Under the pieces are notes generated by a model. That model made no database searches, had not been told where the DNA came from, and saw nothing but the letters and a program-made list of their open reading frames with translations. The position numbers and the translations under genes are program-made. From Pseudoalteromonas sp. R3 (GTDB taxonomy: Bacteria; Pseudomonadota; Gammaproteobacteria; Enterobacterales; Alteromonadaceae): 64,000 nucleotides of DNA. Shown here one piece after another: positions 45,102 to 52,546 of this stretch. The stretch lies in NCBI RefSeq assembly GCF_004014715.1, contig NZ_CP034835.1, positions 2,852,001 through 2,916,000 on the forward strand, in the 5' to 3' direction. Position 1 is the stretch's first letter, and the number at the start of each line of letters is the position of its first letter.

Positions 45102-46538
45102 ATGACAACTTGGCAGAACGATCAGTTAAATAGGAAAGAAGAGGCTGAGTTTCTAACCAATTTTCTATTAAACAGATTTACGGTAAAAAAAGACGCTTAT
45201 GTACTAAATTTGGATGCTGAGTGGGGGTTCGGCAAAACCTATTTCCTTCAAAACTGGAAAGAGCAACTTACAGAAATTGATGGATGTAAAGTTGTGTATG
45301 TCAACGCTTGGGAAAGTGACTTTTCTAAAAACCCTCTAATTAGCTTTATGGCAGCAGTCGAAGATCAACTAAGTGATTACATTGAGTCCAGCGAAAAACT
45401 CACACCTTGGTGGCGGAGCGCTCTAGAGAACCTTGCTCCGATTGCTTCTGGAATGGTTGTAAAAAAACTAGCTAATATGTCTATTTCAGAATTTGAAGAG
45501 CTCCTAGATGAGGCTACAGAAGAGAAAACTAACCCCGAAGAAGAACCAAAAACAGATAAGGCTGACACTCAAACAGCCAAACTAGCCGGAGCCGCCACAA
45601 CTAAATTCGCCGAGAGCCTCATAAAGGCACAGCAAAAAGTTGAAAACTCTATCAGTAAGTTTGTAAACAGTATCGAGCAGGTTGCGAAAATTGCTGGCGA
45701 AGAGACCAAGCCATTATTCATTTTCGTCGACGAACTAGATCGATGCCGACCTCAATATGCCATTGAAATGCTTGAGGTGATTAAGCATCTATTTTCAGCA
45801 AAAGGTGTGTACTTCGTCATCGCAACGGCTTCAGAGCAACTGTGCGAATCGGTTAAAGTAGTTTACGGGCAAAACTTTCATGCTAAGAAATACCTAAACA
45901 GATTCTTCAGCCAAACTTACACTTTTATTGAGCCAAGCGCTCAAAACTACTCCACTTATCTATTTTCTGAAAAAATTTCTAAAACAGAAAACCTAATATC
46001 TTTGTGTTGCTGGCCTGGCGAAAAGCAAGCGGATGAAATAAAAGCAAACATTCATATATTTGCCACTCTATCTGATATCATCGGGGCAGGCTTACGTGAT
46101 ATGGAGCAAGCTGCCAATTTGATCGAGATGGTCGCTATACAGAATATGGAAACTAAACTGATATTCCTACCACTTGCGCTACTGTCTCTACTGAAAGTCT
46201 CTGAGCCAGAGAAATATACCGAAGCGCGAAAGAGAATCGCTGGTTCAACCTCCCCAAGCGCTGATAACTGGCTTTCAAATTTTTGCCTATCACTAAAGCA
46301 CCCTGACCGCATCAGGAGCAAACTTAACGCGCGTGATAAAGAAAATATTATACAAACAGTTTTTGCTTTAGTCAGAATTTCAACCGTTAACACAAAAATA
46401 GAACGCCCCATGACGATTAAGGGTACCACCGACAGGTATTGTCAATTTGCCTCGGAAGACCATCGCTTGCTGAACCTTTCACAGTATCCAGTTTTGGTTG
46501 AAAGCGCTGGAAGATTTTTATCTATGAAAGAAGATTAG
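45102..46538 (+). CDS. KAP-family P-loop NTPase
   Basis: A 478-residue protein with a KAP-type ATPase core: Walker A in AEWGFGKT (39-46), the phrase VYVNAWESDFSKNPLISFMAAV (about 65-86), and Walker B LFIFVDELDRC (205-215) with a downstream YFVIATA sensor strand. KAP proteins usually have membrane helices inserted in the ATPase; here the insert (110-200) is only weakly hydrophobic and mostly charged, so a soluble form is likely. Several KAP ATPases act in phage exclusion (F-plasmid PifA) or defence (Qat). It is antisense to the late genes, with its own start and AAAGGA. Confidence 0.85.
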   Translation: MTTWQNDQLNRKEEAEFLTNFLLNRFTVKKDAYVLNLDAEWGFGKTYFLQNWKEQLTEIDGCKVVYVNAWESDFSKNPLISFMAAVEDQLSDYIESSEKLTPWWRSALENLAPIASGMVVKKLANMSISEFEELLDEATEEKTNPEEEPKTDKADTQTAKLAGAATTKFAESLIKAQQKVENSISKFVNSIEQVAKIAGEETKPLFIFVDELDRCRPQYAIEMLEVIKHLFSAKGVYFVIATASEQLCESVKVVYGQNFHAKKYLNRFFSQTYTFIEPSAQNYSTYLFSEKISKTENLISLCCWPGEKQADEIKANIHIFATLSDIIGAGLRDMEQAANLIEMVAIQNMETKLIFLPLALLSLLKVSEPEKYTEARKRIAGSTSPSADNWLSNFCLSLKHPDRIRSKLNARDKENIIQTVFALVRISTVNTKIERPMTIKGTTDRYCQFASEDHRLLNLSQYPVLVESAGRFLSMKED

Positions 46539-46890
46539 ACTCTGCCCTCAACAACCAGAATTCAACACTTCTAATCTCAGGTAGACCCGTCCAAGCTCTT
46601 AGCTCTTGCCCGGTAAAGCCCTTCACATACCGGCCAGTGATGACTTTCCGACAGTTATCACTGAGCTGGTTCACCCTTTTGGTCATATCTTCAATGTGCT
46701 TGGGGACTTTGATTCCCTGCGATCCGTGACTAAACAAGTGAGCATCTGAGCTAAACACACCACCAAGCTCGCAACACTCGCGTAAACGCTCAACATTAGA
46801 CTTACTCGCATACCCGCCAACGGTTTCTTTTGATGCCCAATAACGGCCCCAGGCACGCAGATCTTTTCTTAGGTTCTTTAAATTATCCAT
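46522..46890 (-). CDS. Q-like late antiterminator / late regulator
   Basis: A 122-residue basic protein. The C-terminal half (NCRKVITGRYVKGFTGQELRAWTGLPEIRSVEFWLLRAES) looks like the sigma-region-4-type helix-turn-helix of phage antitermination proteins of the Q21/Q82 and RinA-like groups. It is the last gene of the replication/nin-like block and comes before the late genes, the place of Q. Four intrinsic terminators in the late operon give such a protein a job. The family name is inferred. Confidence 0.6.
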   Translation of the reverse strand: MDNLKNLRKDLRAWGRYWASKETVGGYASKSNVERLRECCELGGVFSSDAHLFSHGSQGIKVPKHIEDMTKRVNQLSDNCRKVITGRYVKGFTGQELRAWTGLPEIRSVEFWLLRAESNLLS

Positions 46891-47101
46891 TGCTTTCCAC
46901 CATTGCCAGAAGGTTAGCCAGGTTTAATTTGCAAACCTGCTCAACGATTGCTTTAACGTCATCATATGGAGCCGCAGTGCGCCCGCCTTCCCACCGTTGA
47001 TATGTATTTCTGCTTATACCGCCGTACATAGCGACCACCTCGTCCTGAGTCATACCACGAAGACTTCGCGCAGCTTTAAGGATCTCACCACCAGTCATCA
47101 A
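46883..47101 (-). CDS. Small XRE-type HTH protein, copy 1
   Basis: A 72-residue protein with a helix-turn-helix: ILKAARSLRGMTQDEVVAMYGGISRNTYQRWEGG. It is clearly a paralogue of the protein at 47861-48085. It overlaps the DUF1364 gene as ATGATGA and the Q-like gene by eight bases, so it is in the nin-like operon. Its target is unknown. Confidence 0.7.
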   Translation of the reverse strand: MMTGGEILKAARSLRGMTQDEVVAMYGGISRNTYQRWEGGRTAAPYDDVKAIVEQVCKLNLANLLAMVESNG

Positions 47102-47397
47102 TCCACCTTAATCAGATCTTGAGACAGCCAGTATGTTTGTGTTCTAACCATCCCCTCATAAGCGCATTGGTCTACAAAATCTTTCTCTAGGATTCGCGTA
47201 ACTCTATCCATTTCCGCATGGCATGCGCTACACGCGAAGGTTGCATGGATATCATCGCATTTCTGCCCCATACCTGAGCCTTTGCCCACATGCGCCAACA
47301 CTGTTGTTTCAGGGTCCCAGTTGCAGATCTCTGGTAAGCGCACCTGACACTCTTGACCCTTTGCGCTCTTGCGCAGCTTGTTGTTTATTAAACTCAT
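47098..47397 (-). CDS. DUF1364 family protein (HNH-like, phage nin region)
   Basis: A 99-residue protein with four Cys/His pairs spread as in zinc-stabilised nuclease-like folds: GQECQVRLPEICNW, LAHVGKGSGMGQKCDDIHATFACSACHAEMD. It matches the pattern of phage DUF1364 proteins found near antiterminator and recombination genes; a junction- or single-strand-nuclease role has been suggested, but I cannot confirm it. It overlaps genes on both sides by four bases. Confidence 0.78.
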   Translation of the reverse strand: MSLINNKLRKSAKGQECQVRLPEICNWDPETTVLAHVGKGSGMGQKCDDIHATFACSACHAEMDRVTRILEKDFVDQCAYEGMVRTQTYWLSQDLIKVD

Positions 47398-47861
47398 GCA
47401 AACCCTATAATTTTGTTTACCGTTGACTCAACTTGATCATATGTTTCATAGTCGTTCAGTACGTCTTCCAGTAAGACGTCAATGGCTTTTGAATAAAGAT
47501 GCGAAAATTCTTGTTCATCCATGTTTGCGAATGAAATTGATTTTGCCCGGGCGCGATAGGTGCCATTTGGGTAGCCAATAAAGTCGAAAAAACCGGCCCG
47601 AATAGTTACCCAACGCCTGAACTCCTCAAAGTTTTTTTCAGGCACTATTGCGACCTCGTTGTACACAATAGGCTTCGGCTCAAAGTGATCAAATGCCAGG
47701 TTTAGCAATGCCATAAACTTGCGGTGAAACTGGGGGTTTCTCGGCTGGTTAAACTTGGCCTGTATAATCGCTCCCAATTTTAAGTTCTTAATAATCTCTT
47801 CTGACTCTGGATTGTATGGCACAAGGCCACTCAACCCCTTAAGTAGCACTAGCTCTGCCAT
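47394..47861 (-). CDS. DUF1367 family phage protein
   Basis: A 155-residue protein with the DUF1367 signature: LLKGLSGLVPYNPESEEIIKNLKLG then FNQPRNPQFHRKFMALLNLAFDHF. The family is common in the nin region of lambdoid phages, with no proven function. It shares its last bases with the DUF1364 start and touches the second small HTH gene (TAATG). Confidence 0.85.
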   Translation of the reverse strand: MAELVLLKGLSGLVPYNPESEEIIKNLKLGAIIQAKFNQPRNPQFHRKFMALLNLAFDHFEPKPIVYNEVAIVPEKNFEEFRRWVTIRAGFFDFIGYPNGTYRARAKSISFANMDEQEFSHLYSKAIDVLLEDVLNDYETYDQVESTVNKIIGFA

Positions 47862-48085
47862 TACTGATGCTCCTTTGCAATCTGGTACAGATCATCTAGT
47901 TGCAAATGAAATACGTCGGCAACGATCCCAGTTAAATCAACATATTTAATCGGGCTACCTTGTGCTTCATAACGGCGATAGGTGCGCTCACCTATCCCAT
48001 AAAGTACCGCTACGTCCAACTGAGACATCCCCCGAAGTTCCCGCCCAACCCTAAGCAATACATCGGCACTTACAGCATCGCTCAT
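47861..48085 (-). CDS. Small XRE-type HTH protein, copy 2
   Basis: A 74-residue protein with the same layout as 46883-47101: LLRVGRELRGMSQLDVAVLYGIGERTYRRYEAQGS. The two share LRGM, the QxxV turn and TYxR motifs. It lies between the P-like loader and DUF1367 genes with overlapping ends. DNA binding is likely; the site is unknown. Confidence 0.7.
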   Translation of the reverse strand: MSDAVSADVLLRVGRELRGMSQLDVAVLYGIGERTYRRYEAQGSPIKYVDLTGIVADVFHLQLDDLYQIAKEHQ

Positions 48086-48678
48086 GCAGCCCCCTTGCCC
48101 ATATACTTCATGTATGCGGGTTCTTGGTTGTTTTCTAACAAGCGTGGGATCGGCTGTATTTCACCGGCGGCAAATTTGTCAGCCAGTTTTGAATAGCTCA
48201 GCTTCACCATTTTTCGCCATTGAGGATCCGACATATGCGCCCGACTTCCAGAAGTTCTGGCACTTAGCCAGTAAACAAACGGGCACGACCATGGCTTATT
48301 GCCGCGCTTCTTTGGTCCAAACTCTGAAACCCTCAGAGACTCGATCTCTTCTATGCACGCTTCAAGCGTCGGCATCCCTGCGGCTTGCAGACACATGTGG
48401 CGGAACTCGATAGGTGTAGGTGCGTATTGCTCCTGTGTTGAGCGTGATTTTGCAGCATCAAGTGCCTGCATGATATGCACCTTTGAAACACCAGAACCGA
48501 ATAGCTGCTGACCATACTCTCGGGCATAATTTTGAACATAACCACGCCATGCAAATTGAGTCTTGGGATAATACACAGCCAGTGCCGGGAGAATATCCTC
48601 AGCCAACATCTTAACCAATGACTCGATTTTGCCGTTTGCGCTTGGTGCCTGCTCAGGCTGGATAGTTTGAATTTCCAT
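48082..48678 (-). CDS. Phage replication protein P-like helicase loader
   Basis: A 198-residue protein that should bring host DnaB to the phage origin. Similarities to lambda P are its place after O, the middle YAPTPIEFRHMCLQAAGMPTLE (lambda: P-S-P-G-Q-F), the later PFVYWLSARTSGSR, and the ending DKFAAGEIQPIPRLLE (lambda: RGEAIPEP). Sequence identity appears low, so the call rests on pattern and gene order. It overlaps the downstream HTH gene by four bases. Confidence 0.7.
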   Translation of the reverse strand: MEIQTIQPEQAPSANGKIESLVKMLAEDILPALAVYYPKTQFAWRGYVQNYAREYGQQLFGSGVSKVHIMQALDAAKSRSTQEQYAPTPIEFRHMCLQAAGMPTLEACIEEIESLRVSEFGPKKRGNKPWSCPFVYWLSARTSGSRAHMSDPQWRKMVKLSYSKLADKFAAGEIQPIPRLLENNQEPAYMKYMGKGAA

Positions 48679-49034
48679 TAGAACACCATGTCGTCGTCAA
48701 TTTCAGGAATGTGAGCCGTAGCCGCCTGCATTGCAGCCAGCTCGTCGTTTACGCTTTTTGGGGCTTGTGTTGTTACCGGCCCTGACTTGTTGTCGTAGTT
48801 GCCCTCGATGATTTTCAGGCAATTCGAGTCTTTCAGGAGCCAGTCAAAACTCGCTTTCCAGCTGGTCTTACGCCCCATGAGAAAATCCGACATCTGGATT
48901 TTCAAAAAGTAATCACGCCAATGGTTGAGCGTGGTCAGGTCTTTGCTTCTGGCTCGGATCAGGGTTTTTCGGTTGTGATTGAGCTTCTGCACCCGAGCCA
49001 TATCCTGACCAAGAATTTCGTTGAATAAATCCAT
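48678..49034 (-). CDS. O-like replication protein, C-terminal part as a separate gene
   Basis: A 118-residue protein, MDLFNEILGQDMARVQKLNHNRKTLI, followed by WRDYFLKIQMSDFLMGRKTSWKASFDWLLKDSNCLKIIEGNY. This matches the C-terminal domain that in many phages is fused behind the O-type DNA-binding domain. Its start overlaps the stop of the upstream gene as TAATG, so translation is coupled, giving two polypeptides where others have one. It should contact the P-like loader encoded next. Confidence 0.72.
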   Translation of the reverse strand: MDLFNEILGQDMARVQKLNHNRKTLIRARSKDLTTLNHWRDYFLKIQMSDFLMGRKTSWKASFDWLLKDSNCLKIIEGNYDNKSGPVTTQAPKSVNDELAAMQAATAHIPEIDDDMVF

Positions 49035-49567
49035 TACGTCCTCGGGGGAGGGCAAGAACCTTTAGGTTCTATTTCTTTTGTAATAGTTTCTTTCTTTTGT
49101 GGTGAGTCATTTTCGACTTTGTTTTTAGTCGTTTTTGACTTTTTCGGAAGTCGTTTTTGACTGTTTAAGTCGTTTTTGACTTGTGGAGTCATTTTTGACT
49201 TTTCAGGCTCTGACCACTCCGATATAACCGGGTTTATTCCAACCTTGCGCCCCTCAGTTATCAGGATGCGCTTCTTGATCAGCGCCCCCTTCACTTTGCT
49301 GATATTGGTTTCATCAATGCCGGTTAGTTCCGCAAGCTGGCCATTGGCTATCCAGTCCACCGATTTATGAAAACGGTAAGTTTTACTGATAACCGCCATG
49401 ATCACCTGGTACTCCCTCGCAGAGAGTTTTACAGGTGGCCTGGCTAACGTGTCGGTAATGTCATGTGCCAATCTGTCATACCCGTTTTCTATATCCGCTT
49501 TCACTATCGCAGGACCTTCGCTATTAACTGCTTCTGGAAAGTTGATTATTTGAGCTGTGTTTGCCAT
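49034..49567 (-). CDS. Phage replication protein O, N-terminal domain
   Basis: A 177-residue origin-binding protein. The Phage_rep_O winged helix is visible: REYQVIMAVISKTYRFHKSVDWIANGQLAELTGIDETNISKVKGAL, then RKVGINPVISEW. The C-terminal 60 residues are lysine- and asparagine-rich and are encoded by five repeated DNA iterons, as lambda ori lies inside O. I place the start at 49567 with GAGG upstream; the open frame reaches 49720. Confidence 0.85.
   Translation of the reverse strand: MANTAQIINFPEAVNSEGPAIVKADIENGYDRLAHDITDTLARPPVKLSAREYQVIMAVISKTYRFHKSVDWIANGQLAELTGIDETNISKVKGALIKKRILITEGRKVGINPVISEWSEPEKSKMTPQVKNDLNSQKRLPKKSKTTKNKVENDSPQKKETITKEIEPKGSCPPPRT
49105..49200 (-). repeat. Replication origin iterons inside the O gene
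   Basis: Five 14-base near-identical units of AGTC(G/A)TTTT(T/C)GACT at 49105, 49127, 49149, 49168 and 49187. Each has AGTC and GACT arms six bases apart, with spacings of 22, 22, 19 and 19 bases. An AT-rich pyrimidine/purine stretch (49065-49104) lies beside them. This is the layout of lambda ori, with four iterons and an AT-rich region. Confidence 0.82.
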
Positions 49568-49631
49568 AATTAACCTCGTTAATGAGTGAGACCCACGTAT
49601 GCCCGCCAAAGCCACGTGGGTTTTATTTTGT

Positions 49632-49730
49632 CTACGGTTTTGTTTTAGACTGGTTTTCCGGTTTGTCTTTAGTCTTGTTACCCGGTCGCAATTCCGGGCA
49701 TTTTTCATATAAATCACCAAATAACGACAT
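49632..49730 (-). CDS. Short open frame upstream of O, 32 residues
   Basis: ATG at 49730 with AAGGAG five bases upstream, stop TAG at 49632. The product begins MSLFGDLYEKCPELRPG and ends in a lysine- and proline-rich tail. The strong ribosome binding site supports translation; no homology is known to me. Confidence 0.5.
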   Translation of the reverse strand: MSLFGDLYEKCPELRPGNKTKDKPENQSKTKP

Positions 49731-49773
49731 GGTTACTCCTTAATTAGTTTTCCTGTTGGTGTCGTGAGTGCTT

Positions 49774-50010
49774 TCACTCTTTCAGCTCAGCCCACTCAAT
49801 TGTCGGATCATCAACAAGTTCTTGGACTTCATAGTTTTTATTGTCGATTTCTTCTAGCGCCTTTTTCCTCGCCTCTTGTTCTTCGGCTGCCTCTACTTCA
49901 ATAAGCACGGCCACGGTTAATTCTGCGCACACTAAATACGTCTTAGCTTCGCAATCACAGTCACTTACGCCGCAGTCATTACACTGAGCAAAATTCTCTT
50001 GGTGTACCAT
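49774..50010 (-). CDS. Hypothetical cysteine-containing protein, 78 residues
   Basis: Start at 50010 with GAGGA upstream; the frame is open to 50139 but the upstream part looks non-coding. The N terminus has CNDCGVSDCDCEAKTYLVC, five cysteines that could bind a metal, and the rest is acidic and helical. Not recognised. It lies in the early leftward operon. Confidence 0.6.
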   Translation of the reverse strand: MVHQENFAQCNDCGVSDCDCEAKTYLVCAELTVAVLIEVEAAEEQEARKKALEEIDNKNYEVQELVDDPTIEWAELKE

Positions 50011-50122
50011 TTGCTTGTCCTCTAATCCATTGGGCCCATAACCACACTCCGCTGTTAGGCGCTTCCTTGAACTGGTATGCTTAATTTGCAAGTCAAATAA
50101 ACCAGTATAAGGAAGCTTAAAA

Positions 50123-50326
50123 ATGTCACTACTCGACAATCAAACTATCGAGATCCCCTGCGAAAACTGCTCTCGCAAACATAAGAAAACGATCAGTTGG
50201 ATAAAGCGTAACAAGCAACTCCGCTGCATCTGTGGCACCTCTATTCTGCTCGACAGTGCAGATTTCAAAAAACAAATTGCCACTATTGAGAAGCAACTCA
50301 AAAGCTTCACTAAAGCGTTCAGATAA
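50123..50326 (+). CDS. Small zinc-ribbon protein, 67 residues
   Basis: ATG at 50123 with AAGGAAG eight bases upstream. The pattern IPCENCSRKHKKTISWIKRNKQLRCICGTSILLDSADF, with CxxC and CxC pairs 27 residues apart, is that of small zinc-ribbon proteins common in proteobacteria and prophages; their role is unknown. It runs against the surrounding leftward operon and lies almost wholly over an antisense open frame (50129-50437) that also has a good start signal. Confidence 0.7.
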   Translation: MSLLDNQTIEIPCENCSRKHKKTISWIKRNKQLRCICGTSILLDSADFKKQIATIEKQLKSFTKAFR

Positions 50327-50437
50327 ACCGGGTTCAAACTTACTAATGGCAAGACGTAACTTGTCAATCAAAGGCTGAATTACCGTTGTATCAGCTTTTA
50401 CCTTCATGGTGAGAGAGAGCTTACTGTTCTTTTCCAT
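50129..50437 (-). CDS. Hypothetical protein, 102 residues, antisense to the zinc-ribbon gene
   Basis: ATG at 50437 with GGAGG upstream. The N-terminal 35 residues (MEKNSKLSLTMKVKADTTVIQPLIDKLRLAI) look protein-like and lie outside the overlap; the remaining two thirds share DNA with the gene on the plus strand. Not recognised. Either both are genes, or this one is shorter than drawn. Confidence 0.5.
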   Translation of the reverse strand: MEKNSKLSLTMKVKADTTVIQPLIDKLRLAISKFEPGLSERFSEAFELLLNSGNLFFEICTVEQNRGATDAAELLVTLYPTDRFLMFARAVFAGDLDSLIVE

Positions 50438-50510
50438 TGGGCCTCCGAGGGGCGTTTTGTCATTTAAAATGAATTGGTAATTTTCGTTAAGATCTAATCT
50501 TTAGCCTTGA

Positions 50511-50765
50511 TCACCGGATCCGGTCGGTTAGTTTGAAAAAGAACATCGGCTCAAAATCAGGCTTTACTACCCGGGCCATCATTACTAAAAGCCCGAACAG
50601 TGCGTCAGCCAGGTCTAACAACCAGTCAGGCCACCAGTTGCGCACGCATACGCGCGCCTCTCCGTTCGGATCACCTATATATACCGGCACAATGCCGTAC
50701 ATTAGGCCGTAGTATTCATAAGTGCCTTTAATCTCAGCTTTTGAGAGTCGCTTTAGAACTGCCAT
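50511..50765 (-). CDS. Hypothetical protein, 84 residues
   Basis: ATG at 50765 with AAGGAGGT six bases upstream, one of the best ribosome binding sites in this region. Tryptophan- and aspartate-rich in the middle (RNWWPDWLLDLADALFGLLVMMARVV), with a moderately hydrophobic stretch that might touch the membrane. Not recognised. Confidence 0.6.
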   Translation of the reverse strand: MAVLKRLSKAEIKGTYEYYGLMYGIVPVYIGDPNGEARVCVRNWWPDWLLDLADALFGLLVMMARVVKPDFEPMFFFKLTDRIR

Positions 50766-50857
50766 TGCTACCTCCTTGAGTATTTTTCAGAGCATTCTGC
50801 CGAACGCCTGCTATATTTAGGTTGATAACGGAATGTAAACAGATATGGAGAGTCACA

Positions 50858-51193
50858 ATGAACTATGATCCCGCCAGTACCCGTAAAACCCTGAAAGAAA
50901 TTCGCCAGGCCGCTCTTGAGAAAGCAAACCAACTTAGAGACCAAGCCGAGGCCGTACTTAGTGAAGCAGATGACTGGTGCGCGCTTGAGTTGTTTGGACA
51001 GACTCTTGCTGATAAGCATGGTTACCGGGGTTGTACTACAGGCAGAGATGCAATCACCTATTACCTTTCTCTTAAATTGTCTATTCGTCCCGCCGCAATT
51101 AATGATTTCAGCCTGGCTGAACTTAAGCTGGCATTGAGCCAGGAAATGGCCGATTTTGAAGTGCCAAGCAATTTCAAGCTGGCCGTAGGCTAA
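50858..51193 (+). CDS. Hypothetical protein, 111 residues
   Basis: ATG at 50858 with GGAGAG upstream; an in-frame extension to 50822 is less likely. The protein is helical and charged at the N terminus (RKTLKEIRQAALEKANQLRDQAEAVL) with three cysteines later. It runs against the leftward operon. Not recognised; a regulatory or anti-host role is possible but unsupported. Confidence 0.6.
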   Translation: MNYDPASTRKTLKEIRQAALEKANQLRDQAEAVLSEADDWCALELFGQTLADKHGYRGCTTGRDAITYYLSLKLSIRPAAINDFSLAELKLALSQEMADFEVPSNFKLAVG

Positions 51194-51219
51194 ACCAGGC
51201 TTTGCGACAATAGTGGCGC

Positions 51220-51816
51220 TCATGATGCAGCGCCTTTTAGCTTGTTTAGCAATGCTTCGTATTCTTCATAGGGGTCATCATCGCACCCACCAGGAAACTC
51301 ACGGTAGAACATGCTGGAAAATTCAGAGATATACTGCGGTATAGTTTCCCCATGCAAGCAGCTGCATGGCTTTAAGTTCTCCTTCACCTGAGCTGTCATT
51401 TGCTCTTTATCGCAGTCTAAATCTACTCCCAATTCATTAAACGCAAGCTGCAATCGCGCCATACAGACATGGGCATTTATAGCGCGCTCAAAGTTAGTTA
51501 CAACAGAGTGGCCAGTTGGGGTGTGAGTAACATTGAATCTTCCAAAGCCTTGCATGGTTACAGTCAGGTGCGGGATCTCATTTACCTCAGGGGAGGCGCG
51601 GACTTCAATAGGTCCCGTATCAGTGTTAATGGATACGTATCTATATTCATCCGGGGAAGTACCTTCGGTAAGCCCTGGTAGCTGAGAGTTCAGCCGGATA
51701 ATCTCGCCGCCAATTTTCGCAATTTGAACTTTCAGTGAGGCTTTTTCTTGTGGGTTGCTCACTTGCTCTGTGCGCTGTTCTGCCTTCGCAAGCCAGCTTT
51801 CGATTGCCATTTTCAT
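51220..51816 (-). CDS. Hypothetical early protein, 198 residues
   Basis: Not recognised. An N-terminal helical part with a coiled-coil pattern (about 3-42), a central beta stretch (YRYVSINTDTGPIEVRASPEVNEIPHLTV), and a C-terminal part with two cysteines (PCSCLHG). It is immediately upstream in the leftward operon of the genes leading to replication, and touches the next upstream gene (51816). Confidence 0.65.
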   Translation of the reverse strand: MKMAIESWLAKAEQRTEQVSNPQEKASLKVQIAKIGGEIIRLNSQLPGLTEGTSPDEYRYVSINTDTGPIEVRASPEVNEIPHLTVTMQGFGRFNVTHTPTGHSVVTNFERAINAHVCMARLQLAFNELGVDLDCDKEQMTAQVKENLKPCSCLHGETIPQYISEFSSMFYREFPGGCDDDPYEEYEALLNKLKGAAS

Positions 51817-52241
51817 TAGTCTTCCTTAGTTCGATTGATTAGAAACTCAGTCCCCGCATGGAACGCCTTCGCAATCTCTTGCTCTGTTGCAGTCCATGGC
51901 TCGATTTCACTGGCATATCGCGTGACATGAACCGAGTATGGAGGGCGACCTAACCAGAATGAAATTGCATACCGCCAAAGCTTTTCCAAGCCAACCTGGC
52001 GCGCTTTTAGCTTTTTCGCTACTTCTTCTGGCGGCATCATGCGTGGCTTGCCCTTACACTCACCCTCACTAGGCCAATATAAATGTGGTTCAGCCATGTA
52101 TTCAGCATCTGTCATTGTCCATCTGCGGATCATTTCGTCTTTCGTTAGTAAGGGGTGGTTTACTGGATCGTATCCCCCTCCCTTACTTTTAAACCATTGG
52201 ATAAATTGAGTGTTGTTGAGTAGTGGCAAAAGCGCGCTCAT
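51816..52241 (-). CDS. Hypothetical early protein, 141 residues
   Basis: Not recognised. The sequence has several tryptophans (IQWFKSKGGGYDPVNHPLL, RRWTMTDAEYMAEPHLYWPSEGE) and no membrane segment. It follows the Cro-like gene with a four-base overlap and so is the first delayed gene after cro. Confidence 0.65.
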   Translation of the reverse strand: MSALLPLLNNTQFIQWFKSKGGGYDPVNHPLLTKDEMIRRWTMTDAEYMAEPHLYWPSEGECKGKPRMMPPEEVAKKLKARQVGLEKLWRYAISFWLGRPPYSVHVTRYASEIEPWTATEQEIAKAFHAGTEFLINRTKED

Positions 52242-52465
52242 GACCCCTCCTGTGCTTCAAGTCTGAACTCTATGGATTCCAACTGTATCCAGGACTCTGT
52301 ATCGATGGACTTTTGCTTGCCACTCCTAAATCGATACAAACCTGACACCGATATGCCAACTAACTTGGCTATTTCGTGCAACTGAGGGTTTGAGGCTGAA
52401 TTTAGTTTCATTCTCACGTTATTAATTCGCGTTTTTGCATCTGACTGTGTTATTCTTAATTTCAT
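52238..52465 (-). CDS. Cro-like HTH regulator, 75 residues
   Basis: ATG at 52465; the frame is open to 52534 but that extension runs through the operators. The helix-turn-helix reads PQLHEIAKLVGISVSGLYRFRSGK. Divergent from the CI-like gene, with tandem operators between them, it stands in the cro position and should set the lytic programme by repressing or balancing the repressor promoter. Confidence 0.72.
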   Translation of the reverse strand: MKLRITQSDAKTRINNVRMKLNSASNPQLHEIAKLVGISVSGLYRFRSGKQKSIDTESWIQLESIEFRLEAQEGS

Positions 52466-52473
52466 AATCAATA

Positions 52474-52509
52474 ATTCGCATTCATGCAAACATTTGCATA
52501 TATGCCAAT
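52474..52509. promoter_or_regulatory. Tandem repressor operators between cro-like and cI-like genes
   Basis: Two 18-base sites stand head to tail: ATTCGCATTCATGCAAAC (52474-52491) and ATTTGCATATATGCCAAT (52492-52509). Both are variants of the perfect palindrome ATTTGCATATATGCAAAT found at 54481-54498. They overlap the likely promoters in both directions (for example TTCGCA at 52475 and TATATG at 52499, for the CI-like gene). Confidence 0.75.
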
Positions 52510-52546
52510 ATACATCAGACCCAACAATTTTCAAGGGAATAGTTTT

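Noticed and set aside
49105..49200. Iteron array considered as a CRISPR
   Set aside because: Repeats are only 14 bases, spacing is 5-8 bases, and they lie within a coding gene for a replication initiator.
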